Under the pieces are notes generated by a model. That model searched no databases and was not told the origin of the DNA. It saw only the letters and a list, made by a program, of their open reading frames with translations. The position numbers and the translations under genes are program-made. A DNA stretch of 5,748 nucleotides from Verrucomicrobiota bacterium (GTDB taxonomy: Bacteria > Verrucomicrobiota > Verrucomicrobiia > Opitutales > Seribacteraceae), in contig JAURNO010000512.1 of assembly GCA_030830145.1 (NCBI GenBank), positions 1 to 5,748 on the forward strand, given 5' to 3'. Below, one piece after another: positions 1 through 5,748 of the stretch (positions are counted from its first letter, which is position 1; each line of letters opens with the position of its first letter).

Positions 1-1246
1 CGACTTGGCTCAAGTATACCGAAGGATAGGTAAGATCGACCAAGCTGAAGACGCTTGCTCGAAGTCTCTCTCCCGCCTAAATGACCAAAACCGAAGCGAT
101 GACGATCCCCTACTCCTTAAATGCATGTCTGAACTTGCCATGATCTACTTGGCTGGAGAGAAACTGGCTCAAGGGGAAAGCCTTGCCCGGAACGTGTATG
201 AGAAATCCCGCATCCGGTACGGTGACATTCATGCCTCGAGCTTGCGGGTTGGGCAAATTCTCGTGGAAGCCTTGAGAAAGGGGGAAAAGTTAAACGAAGC
301 CGAGGATCTCTCGATCGAGGTGGTCGAAGGTTTGGAGAGAATTCTTGGAGAAAGTCACCCTGATACACTGGGAGCGTCTGACTCGCTTGCAAGAATTCTC
401 ACCTCAAGGGGAGAATTTGAAGAATCCCTAAGATATTACTTGGCAATTTTGTCCGCCAAGGAAAAAGCGTTGGGCACCAAACATCCCGAGACTCTTTCAA
501 CCTTGAAGGCAACCGCGGAAACTTATCGGAATTTGGAGAGGCTCGACGAAGCGGAAAAGACTCAAATCAAAGTCAGGGACAGACTGCGTGAGAAACACGG
601 CGTGGAGCACCCTGAAACTTTGCGGTCCATGAATGATCTTGCAGACTTGTACCTCGCCTTGGGAAAAGAAGACGAAGCCTTTCATCTCAGCGAAGAGACT
701 TTGGCAATCGAACGGGAGGTCATGGGGGAGCAGGACCCGATGACCCTCAAGACCATGTTTCGAATCGGAAAACTCCAATACCTTTTCAACAACCCCGATG
801 GAGCAATGGAAATTTTGGGGGACACCTTGGCAAAACAAGAAAAACTCCTCGGTTTCGATCATGCCGAAGCGACTCTCACCAGGGATTTACTGAACGAAAT
901 TCTAGCGGAAAAAGCCACCAACAGGGTTATCGTTGAAAGCAATGAAACCATGATCTCGGAAAACTCGGAGACTTCTTTGATCGATTTTCTCGATGAGTTT
1001 GAAAAAAGAGAAAGTATGCCGGATCAAAACTTCTCCACCCGACCTCCCGACGTTTTCGATCCGAACCAAAGCCTTTCCCCTTCCTCGGTAACGGTTCTTG
1101 GAAACAACTCCAGCGAAGAGGAAGAGGAAGAGGAAGAGGAAGAGGAAGAGGAAGAAGGACAAGGATTTTTCAAAAACTTGAAAGACCGTCTCCTTCCAGG
1201 CAAATCCGAACAAGAGGAAACGGACTCATCCGATCCTGAGCAATAA
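1..1246 (+). CDS. TPR-repeat protein (kinesin-light-chain type), 5' partial
   Basis: The frame is open at the left edge (first whole codon at base 2). The TTG at base 5 is only the first possible start inside the window, and the real start lies upstream. Numbering from that TTG, 42-residue units begin at residues 30, 72, 114, 156, 198, 240 and 282 (the last incomplete), preceded by half a unit. The recurring signature is LGxxHPxTL, followed by an LAxxYxxxGxxxEAE-like helix pair, typical of kinesin-light-chain TPRs that build protein-binding superhelical scaffolds. Residues 305-370 are polar and probably disordered. Residues 371-384 are 14 consecutive Glu. Residues 387-399 (GFFKNLKDRLLPG) look like an amphipathic helix, and the end is acidic. 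No signal peptide or catalytic domain can be judged because the N-terminus is missing. The partner and function are unknown. The stop overlaps the start of the HAD gene by one base. The TPR assignment is secure; the role is not. Confidence 0.9.
   Translation, partial: DLAQVYRRIGKIDQAEDACSKSLSRLNDQNRSDDDPLLLKCMSELAMIYLAGEKLAQGESLARNVYEKSRIRYGDIHASSLRVGQILVEALRKGEKLNEAEDLSIEVVEGLERILGESHPDTLGASDSLARILTSRGEFEESLRYYLAILSAKEKALGTKHPETLSTLKATAETYRNLERLDEAEKTQIKVRDRLREKHGVEHPETLRSMNDLADLYLALGKEDEAFHLSEETLAIEREVMGEQDPMTLKTMFRIGKLQYLFNNPDGAMEILGDTLAKQEKLLGFDHAEATLTRDLLNEILAEKATNRVIVESNETMISENSETSLIDFLDEFEKRESMPDQNFSTRPPDVFDPNQSLSPSSVTVLGNNSSEEEEEEEEEEEEEEGQGFFKNLKDRLLPGKSEQEETDSSDPEQ
92..916 (+). repeat. 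Degenerate 126-bp coding repeat: seven in-register 42-residue TPR units
   Basis: Units start at bases 92, 218, 344, 470, 596, 722 and 848, with no insertions between starts. The Leu at unit position 9 is kept in units 1-6, and the His-Pro pair at positions 5-6 is clearest in units 3-5. The DNA of the units has diverged (different codons for the same HPxTL motif), so this is an old protein repeat rather than a recent tandem duplication. The seventh unit fades after about residue 304. Confidence 0.75.
1115..1156 (+). repeat. GAAGAG hexanucleotide microsatellite coding for 14 Glu
   Basis: Six perfect copies of GAAGAG occupy 1115-1150, followed by GAAGAA to 1156. The whole stretch to 1159 is purine-only. 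It encodes the uninterrupted Glu run of the TPR protein at residues 371-384. The six-base unit keeps the frame, so copy-number changes would add or remove Glu pairs without frameshifting the gene or disturbing the overlapping downstream start. Confidence 0.95.
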
Positions 1247-1248
1247 TG
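1244..1248 (+). other. TAATG stop/start overlap between the TPR and HAD genes
   Basis: The TAA stop of the TPR gene (1244-1246) shares its last A with the ATG of the HAD gene (1246-1248). Only a weak GAG (1238-1240) lies in the usual ribosome-binding position. This arrangement commonly means translational coupling by re-initiation; coupling is an inference here. Confidence 0.85.
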
Positions 1249-1911
1249 CCGCTCGGAGCAGTTATTTTCGATTGGGACGGAGTGGTCATTGACTCCTCTT
1301 CTCTCCACGAAAGGAGTTGGGAAGTTCTTGCCTCGGAGATTGGAAAAACATTGCCGACGGATCACTTCAAAAGGGGGTTCGGAAAAAGAAATGCCGTCAT
1401 TATTCCCGAAATCCTCGGTTGGTCGGAGGATTCCGCGAAAATTGACCGTTGGGGCAAAAGAAAAGAGGAACTCTATCGCATAATGGGACGAGAGGAAGGG
1501 ATTCCCATTCTTGATGGAATAAGAGATTTCCTCGTTTCTCTTCGCACAGAAGGCATTCCCTGCACAATCGGTACTTCGACCGAGAGGATGAACATTGAAT
1601 TAGCTTTCGAACAACTTGATCTTGGCTCTTATTTTCTTGGCGCCGTTTGTTCGGAAGACGTGACCAAAGGCAAGCCTGACCCGGAAGTGTTCTTGAAAGC
1701 CGCAACCATCGCAGCCGTAGCCCCTCAAGACTGCGTAGTTCTCGAAGACAGCGCCCACGGTATCATTGCCGCCGTCAAAGGTGGAATGAAAGGATTGGGA
1801 CTTGCCACGACCCGCGACAAGAAAGATCTCATCGAAGTTGGGGCGGACATGGTGGTAAACAACCCTTCGGAACTGAGCATCAACTTGCTTGAAAGCCTGT
1901 TTCGGTCATAG
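1246..1911 (+). CDS. HAD-superfamily hydrolase, beta-phosphoglucomutase-like (subfamily IA)
   Basis: A 221-residue soluble protein, the normal length for this subfamily. All four HAD motifs are present. Motif I is DWDGVVIDS, with the nucleophile D9 and general acid/base D11. Motif II is GTST, with T110. Motif III is the Lys of KGKPDP, K143. Motif IV is LEDS, with the Mg-binding acids E167 and D168. An alpha-helical cap lies between motifs I and II (about 17-85). It carries H21 and a GKRN segment with R48, in the positions of the cap His and Arg used by beta-phosphoglucomutase. Family knowledge gives Mg-dependent phosphate transfer through an aspartyl-phosphate in the cytoplasm, usually on small sugar phosphates. 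Mutase versus phosphatase, and the substrate, cannot be told from sequence. The start is fixed by the usual short lead before motif I and by the overlap with the upstream stop. The next gene follows after 12 bases. Confidence 0.92.
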   Translation: MPLGAVIFDWDGVVIDSSSLHERSWEVLASEIGKTLPTDHFKRGFGKRNAVIIPEILGWSEDSAKIDRWGKRKEELYRIMGREEGIPILDGIRDFLVSLRTEGIPCTIGTSTERMNIELAFEQLDLGSYFLGAVCSEDVTKGKPDPEVFLKAATIAAVAPQDCVVLEDSAHGIIAAVKGGMKGLGLATTRDKKDLIEVGADMVVNNPSELSINLLESLFRS

Positions 1912-1912
1912 T

Positions 1913-1916
1913 GGAG
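1913..1916 (+). promoter_or_regulatory. Ribosome binding site of the symporter gene
   Basis: GGAG lies 7 bases before the ATG at 1924, within the 12-base gap after the HAD stop. It supports that ATG as the start; the next Met is about 60 residues on, inside the membrane domain. Confidence 0.65.
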
Positions 1917-1923
1917 TGAAAAA

Positions 1924-3246
1924 ATGAAAAAAGCGCCCTTACATGTAAAAATCTTAGTCGCCTTGGTCTTGGCTTTTTCCATCGGACTTACGGCAAACGT
2001 AGTGACCGAGGGCGACACCGGAGAAAAACCAGATTGGTTCGTTTTTATACTCGAGGGCTCCCGATTCGTAGGTACCCTATTCCTCAACGGCTTGAAAATG
2101 GTCGTAATTCCCTTGATCATGACTTCGATCATTTGCGGGGTGGCCAAAATCGGAGGCGAGCGCGACTTCGGAAGGCTTGGGCTCAAAACCATGCTCTTCT
2201 ATGGCTTGACCGGGATGCTTGCCGTTTGCATTGGCTTGGCCTGCGTAAACCTGATCGAACCTGGACAGGTTCCGGAGGAACTTCGCGACCAAATGCTTGA
2301 AAACAAATCCGTTGGACATTCCGCCAAGATCGAAGGAGCCATTGCACAGGCCGACAAGGGATGGAGAAGTATCGTCGAAATCTTTCACCGGATGGTTCCC
2401 GTAAATCTTTTCAAAGCCGCAGTGGAGGGACAACTTCTCGGACTGATTTTCTTTAGTCTGCTCTTCGGCTTCTTTATTACCAAACTTCCGGAAAAAGCCC
2501 GAGCCATCCAGTTTGGATTTTGGGAAAGCCTGAACTCTCTCATCCTTTCGATTACCAACTTCATCATTTCTTTCGCCCCTTACGGCGTCTTCGGGTTGGT
2601 CACTCCTACCCTCATGAAAGTCGGAATCGAAACGCTATCAGTAATGGGCACCTTCGCCCTGACCGTTGCCCTCGGCCTCCTCATACACAGCCTCGTCGTA
2701 CTTCCCCTTCTCCTTCGTTTGTTCGCAAAGATCAATTTCATTGATCATTACCGGGCGATGACCCCTGCCCTTCTCACCGCTTTCTCGACCGCATCCTCTT
2801 CCGCAACCCTTCCTCTCACCATGGAGTGCGTAACGAAAAGGGCTGGGGTTTCAAAGAAAATCGGGAGCTTCACTCTCCCCTTGGGCGCCACCATGAACAT
2901 GGACGGAACCGCCCTGTTCGAATGTATCGTAGTGGTTTTTCTCGCCCAACTTTTCGGCGTGGAAATGGGATGGGTGACCCAAATGACCGTTGTCCTCATG
3001 GCCTTGGTTACGTCCATTGGAGTCGCCGGTATTCCATCCGCCAGTCTTGTAGCGATTATCGTCATCCTGCAAGCCGTAGGCTTTGACGAAGAAAGCATAG
3101 CCATCGGGGTGGGTATCGTATACGTGGTCGACCGAATACTCGACATGACCCGAACGGCCGTCAACGTCTTGGGAGATAGTTGCGCCGCGGCCATCATCGG
3201 GAAATCAGAAGGAGAATCGGGGTATTATTCATCCCTTCGGTCCTAA
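1924..3246 (+). CDS. Dicarboxylate/amino acid:cation symporter (DAACS/SLC1 family), probably glutamate/aspartate
   Basis: A 440-residue inner-membrane protein with the SLC1/GltPh fold. The N-terminal hydrophobic helices (about 7-27, 37-73, 85-111) are followed by a polar loop (112-160), further helices (about 165-185, 200-230, 237-268) and the transport core. The core holds the serine-rich HP1 hairpin (STASSSATLP, 288-297), NMDGT at 325-329 in TM7, HP2 with GVAGIPSAS (366-374), and TM8 with D403, D407, R410, T411, N414 and D418. By alignment from memory to archaeal GltPh, D407 and R410 correspond to D394 (holds the substrate amino group) and R397 (holds the side-chain carboxylate). Both being present favours an acidic amino acid over a C4-dicarboxylate or neutral amino acid. 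D418 and N414 match Na-site residues, so cation-driven uptake is expected; whether Na or H is unknown. It lies 22 bases before uvrB in the same direction. The family call is very secure; the substrate is inferred. Confidence 0.95.
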   Translation: MKKAPLHVKILVALVLAFSIGLTANVVTEGDTGEKPDWFVFILEGSRFVGTLFLNGLKMVVIPLIMTSIICGVAKIGGERDFGRLGLKTMLFYGLTGMLAVCIGLACVNLIEPGQVPEELRDQMLENKSVGHSAKIEGAIAQADKGWRSIVEIFHRMVPVNLFKAAVEGQLLGLIFFSLLFGFFITKLPEKARAIQFGFWESLNSLILSITNFIISFAPYGVFGLVTPTLMKVGIETLSVMGTFALTVALGLLIHSLVVLPLLLRLFAKINFIDHYRAMTPALLTAFSTASSSATLPLTMECVTKRAGVSKKIGSFTLPLGATMNMDGTALFECIVVVFLAQLFGVEMGWVTQMTVVLMALVTSIGVAGIPSASLVAIIVILQAVGFDEESIAIGVGIVYVVDRILDMTRTAVNVLGDSCAAAIIGKSEGESGYYSSLRS

Positions 3247-3268
3247 GTTCGAAAGCCGGACCAAGTAG

Positions 3269-5311
3269 ATGGAATTCAAGCTGGTCTCCGAATACAAGCC
3301 TCAAGGGGACCAACCCGAGGCAATCGATTCCTTGGTTCGTTCTCTCGAAGAAGGCAACCAAGACCAAACTCTCCTGGGGGTTACCGGATCGGGTAAAACC
3401 TTCACCATGGCCAACATCATTCAACGCCTCCAACGGCCCGCTCTCATCATTTCCCATAACAAGACCCTGGCCGCCCAACTGTATTCTGAATTCAAGGGAT
3501 TTTTCCCGGAGAATGCCGTGGAGTATTTCGTCAGTTACTACGATTACTACCAACCCGAGGCATACGTGCCATCCACCGATACCTTCATCGAAAAAGATTC
3601 CTCCATCAACGAGGAAATCGAAAGACTGCGGCTGGCTTCAACCGGATCCCTCATCAGTCGACGGGACGTAATCGTAATTGCCAGCGTCTCCTGCATATAC
3701 GGATTGGGTTCCCCGGATGACTTCGAGGCGTTGTCCCATGAAATCAAAAAGGGAGAGGAATCGGGAAGAGACGTCCTCTTGGAAAAATTAGTGGATGGGC
3801 TGTACGACCGAAACGACGTGGAATTGAAACCCGGGCGTTTTCGAGTGAGAGGTGACGTCGTGGATTTGTTTCCCGCTTATGCTCAAAACCCCATACGAAT
3901 CGAATTTTGGGGAGAGGAAGTAGAGGAAATCAGGGAAATCGATCCCATTTCCGGGGAAACGTTGAAGAAACTGGACTGCTATCGCGTCTACCCTGCCAAT
4001 CAATATGTGACCACGAAGGACAAGGTCGCAGTGGCATGCAAGGCGATCGAGCAAGAACTTGAAGAACGTGTTGCCTGGTTTGAAAAGAAAAACCTGCTCC
4101 TGGAAGCGCAAAGAATCAGAATGCGAACCGAATACGATTTGGAAATGCTCAAGGAAATCGGTTTTTGCAACGGCATAGAAAACTACTCGAGGCATCTCTC
4201 CGGTCGAAAACCGGGACAAAGACCCTGGTGCCTGATTGATTTCTTCCCCGAAGACTTCCTACTCTTCATCGACGAAAGCCATGTCTCCATTCCTCAGGTG
4301 GGGGGAATGTTTCATGGGGACCTGTCGAGAAAACAAAAGCTCGTTAACTTTGGTTTTCGACTTCCGTCCGCTCTTGACAACCGCCCTCTCAAGCCCGATG
4401 AATTCGAAGAGGTGACCGGGCAAACGATTTACGTATCCGCGACCCCTGCAAAATTTGAGATGGAGAAATCTTCCCTCGTGGTCGAACAACTGATTCGTCC
4501 AACTGGTTTACTTGACCCGGAAATGGAAATCAGACCCATCAAGGGACAGGTGGAAGACTGTATTTCGGAAATCAAAAAGATCACTCAAACCGGATATCGG
4601 GCCCTCGTCACCACCTTGACCAAGAGAATGACCGAGGATTTGACTGATTTTCTACGGGAACGAGAAATCAAGGTCGAATACCTCCATTCCGATATCGATG
4701 CCATTGAAAGAGTCGAACTTCTGAGAAACTTGCGGGCAGGTTCCTTTGACGTATTGGTCGGCGTCAATTTACTCCGCGAAGGACTCGATCTTCCGGAGGT
4801 GGCTCTCGTTGTAGTCCTCGACGCGGACAAAGAAGGTTTTCTACGGAGCGAAACCAGTTTGATTCAAACGGCTGGAAGAGCTGCCCGGCATGAAAAAGGC
4901 AAAGTGATCTTCTACGCCGACGTAATGACCAAATCCCTTCAAAAGGCATGGGACGTATGTCAATATCGAAGGGAAAGGCAGATGGAGTTCAACGAGAAGC
5001 ATGGCATCGTACCGCAAAGCGTCGTTCGACCGGTTCAGGAAAGTCTCATATCGAAAAGAGAGGAGAAGAAAGATGACCTCGAAGTTTCGGAACGCCTTTC
5101 CGGGAGTGAAGTGAAGAAATTGATCAAAGAACTCCAGCAGGAAATGATGGACGCGGTCAAAAAACTTGAGTTTGAAAAGGCTGCCCTCCTGCGTGATCAA
5201 GTTGCCTTCCTGCAGGATGGAGCCAAAGGGAGTTTTGCCAAATCAACCCAAGGTGGAGCCACAGGGCGTCGAAAATACGCAAAAAGGAGGAATAATGGCA
5301 AAGGCAAATAG
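3269..5311 (+). CDS. uvrB: Excinuclease ABC subunit B (UvrB)
   Basis: UvrB receives damaged DNA from UvrA, verifies the lesion by ATP-driven strand opening and recruits UvrC for the two incisions (cytoplasm, with UvrA, UvrC and UvrD). The 680 residues cover the full family length. Walker A is GVTGSGKT (37-44, K43). The damage-probing beta-hairpin is at about 90-113, with YYDYYQPEAY and its tyrosines intact. The Walker B/DESH box is at 335-338, SAT at 390-392, motif V (GVNLLREGLDLPE) at 498-510, and the motif VI arginine finger region (QTAGRAAR) at 533-540. The C-terminal UVR domain, which contacts UvrC, is at about 614-648. A basic Gly/Lys/Arg tail (650-680) follows. The start matches the family N-terminus (KLVSEYKPQGDQPEAI), but no good Shine-Dalgarno precedes it, only CGGA at 3257-3260. 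The last 17 bases overlap the next gene. No LexA-type operator is apparent in the 22-base upstream gap, so any SOS control would come from a distant promoter. Confidence 0.98.
   Translation: MEFKLVSEYKPQGDQPEAIDSLVRSLEEGNQDQTLLGVTGSGKTFTMANIIQRLQRPALIISHNKTLAAQLYSEFKGFFPENAVEYFVSYYDYYQPEAYVPSTDTFIEKDSSINEEIERLRLASTGSLISRRDVIVIASVSCIYGLGSPDDFEALSHEIKKGEESGRDVLLEKLVDGLYDRNDVELKPGRFRVRGDVVDLFPAYAQNPIRIEFWGEEVEEIREIDPISGETLKKLDCYRVYPANQYVTTKDKVAVACKAIEQELEERVAWFEKKNLLLEAQRIRMRTEYDLEMLKEIGFCNGIENYSRHLSGRKPGQRPWCLIDFFPEDFLLFIDESHVSIPQVGGMFHGDLSRKQKLVNFGFRLPSALDNRPLKPDEFEEVTGQTIYVSATPAKFEMEKSSLVVEQLIRPTGLLDPEMEIRPIKGQVEDCISEIKKITQTGYRALVTTLTKRMTEDLTDFLREREIKVEYLHSDIDAIERVELLRNLRAGSFDVLVGVNLLREGLDLPEVALVVVLDADKEGFLRSETSLIQTAGRAARHEKGKVIFYADVMTKSLQKAWDVCQYRRERQMEFNEKHGIVPQSVVRPVQESLISKREEKKDDLEVSERLSGSEVKKLIKELQQEMMDAVKKLEFEKAALLRDQVAFLQDGAKGSFAKSTQGGATGRRKYAKRRNNGKGK
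5284..5290 (+). promoter_or_regulatory. Strong Shine-Dalgarno inside the uvrB 3' end
   Basis: AAGGAGG, a near-perfect anti-16S match, ends 4 bases before the ATG at 5295. It is embedded in uvrB codons for the basic tail (KRRNN). It decides the start of the GIN-domain gene and is much stronger than the sites before the HAD and uvrB genes. Confidence 0.85.
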
Positions 5312-5748
5312 ATGGGCCATCCTTGCCTTGGGCGCCTGTTTGGCGTTATCCGGAAAAATCAATGGTGAAATTTCCTCTCAGCGAAGATTGCTTTTCTTTT
5401 TTGACAAAATCGAAGTGAACGGAGAGGTGGACGTCTTTCTAAAGAAGGGCAAGAGGAACCGTGAGACGCCCGTCTATGCGGATTCCGAAATCATTGACTC
5501 CGCTACTACAAAGGTCAGCAAAAGAACTCTTTACATCGATGCCAACAATACCTACCAGCTTGCCCGTCGACTCCCATTCGTCAAACTGAACGCCCGCAGA
5601 AAATTCCCGGTTGAGACCAAGGTTTCCGTAGAAAAACTTACAGAAGTCAGAGTCCACGGGGGGAGCAAATTGACTTCGGCTGAATTGCAATCCGACGGAC
5701 TATCCGTCAATTGCTCGACCTCCGGCAAGGTCCATTTGGAAAACCACC
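5295..5748 (+). CDS. Exported GIN-domain (DUF2807) protein, 3' partial
   Basis: The open frame runs off the right edge after 151 codons and overlaps uvrB by 17 bases; the start is fixed by the strong AAGGAGG just upstream. Residues 1-6 are basic (K3, R6), and 7-19 form a hydrophobic core ending in small residues, a signal peptide for export with possible cleavage near G20 or G24. LGAC (12-15) could instead be a lipobox with C15, but the hydrophobic run continues past it, so this is less likely. The mature part is beta-rich. It opens with FDKIEVNGEVDVFLKKG (36-52), and later has VSVEKLTEVRVHGGSKLTS (110-128), then LSVNCSTSGKVHLEN (136-150). These Gly-centred alternating strands match the putative adhesin head GIN domain, a beta-helix-like fold found in periplasmic or surface proteins of unknown function. 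It may hold a partner or a surface glycan, but nothing here shows which. The domain call is by eye and the end is missing. Confidence 0.8.
   Translation, partial: MAKANRWAILALGACLALSGKINGEISSQRRLLFFFDKIEVNGEVDVFLKKGKRNRETPVYADSEIIDSATTKVSKRTLYIDANNTYQLARRLPFVKLNARRKFPVETKVSVEKLTEVRVHGGSKLTSAELQSDGLSVNCSTSGKVHLENH

Noticed and set aside
5..7. TTG at base 5 as a genuine start of the TPR gene
   Set aside because: The preceding codon is in frame and open, and the protein begins in the middle of a TPR unit, so the gene is cut by the window edge.
1115..1159. Triplex (H-DNA) forming purine mirror repeat
   Set aside because: The tract is purine-only, but the GAAGAG unit is not the same when reversed, so it is not a true mirror repeat.
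902..1365. Two minus-strand frames with Phe/Leu and poly-Ser runs
   Set aside because: The runs are simply the complement of the GAAGAG repeat read in other frames; no start signal or family match supports them.
1912..1923. Promoter or terminator in the intergenic gaps (also 3247-3268)
   Set aside because: The gaps of 12 and 22 bases hold no -10/-35 pair, hairpin or T-run.
1725..2192. Minus-strand open frame of 155 codons across the HAD/symporter junction
   Set aside because: It lies fully opposite two well-supported genes, has a low-complexity Ser/Pro/Thr-rich translation with no recognisable domain, and spans a real gene junction.
2748..3197. Minus-strand open frame of 149 codons opposite the symporter transport core
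   Set aside because: It is antisense to the most conserved part of a known family; the frame is open because of the codon bias of the real gene.
3247..3261. LexA-like GTTC-N7-GTTC operator before uvrB
   Set aside because: GTTC is present, but the second half reads GGAC, and the site sits in a 22-base intergenic gap at the start codon with no promoter. A single four-base match is chance level.
1..5748. A defence, CRISPR, mobile or biosynthetic system
   Set aside because: There are no direct-repeat arrays, transposase, integrase, tRNA, nuclease or toxin-like genes; every gene belongs to a known housekeeping or scaffold/envelope family.

Overview
The window is a bacterial chromosomal segment of roughly even base composition. 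All five genes read left to right with almost no space between them. A complete uvrB, a complete glutamate/aspartate-type symporter, kinesin-light-chain-type TPR repeats and a GIN-domain (DUF2807) exported protein together suggest a Gram-negative, possibly of the Verrucomicrobiota/PVC group. That placement is an impression from protein style only; there is no rRNA or other lineage marker here.

Layout. (1) Bases 1-1246: the C-terminal 413 or so residues of a TPR-repeat protein, cut by the left edge, ending in a linker, a 14-glutamate run encoded by a GAAGAG microsatellite and a short amphipathic tail. (2) 1246-1911: a HAD-superfamily hydrolase of the beta-phosphoglucomutase-like type, joined to the TPR gene by a TAATG stop/start overlap. 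(3) 1924-3246: a dicarboxylate/amino acid:cation symporter whose binding-site residues point to acidic amino acids. (4) 3269-5311: full-length UvrB of the nucleotide excision repair system. (5) 5295-5748: the first 151 codons of a secreted or lipid-anchored GIN-domain protein. It overlaps the end of uvrB by 17 bases and is cut by the right edge.

The junctions are -1, +12, +22 and -17 bases, so the five genes look like one transcription unit. No promoter or terminator is visible, and no gene-free stretch is longer than 22 bases. The functions (scaffold, sugar-phosphate-type phosphatase, amino acid uptake, DNA repair, envelope protein) do not form an obvious pathway, so the packing may reflect general genome compactness rather than a shared job. 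I find no convincing new multi-gene system. The most unusual local feature is the C-terminus of the TPR protein. Next come the composition of the symporter's binding site and the strong ribosome binding site buried in the uvrB tail.
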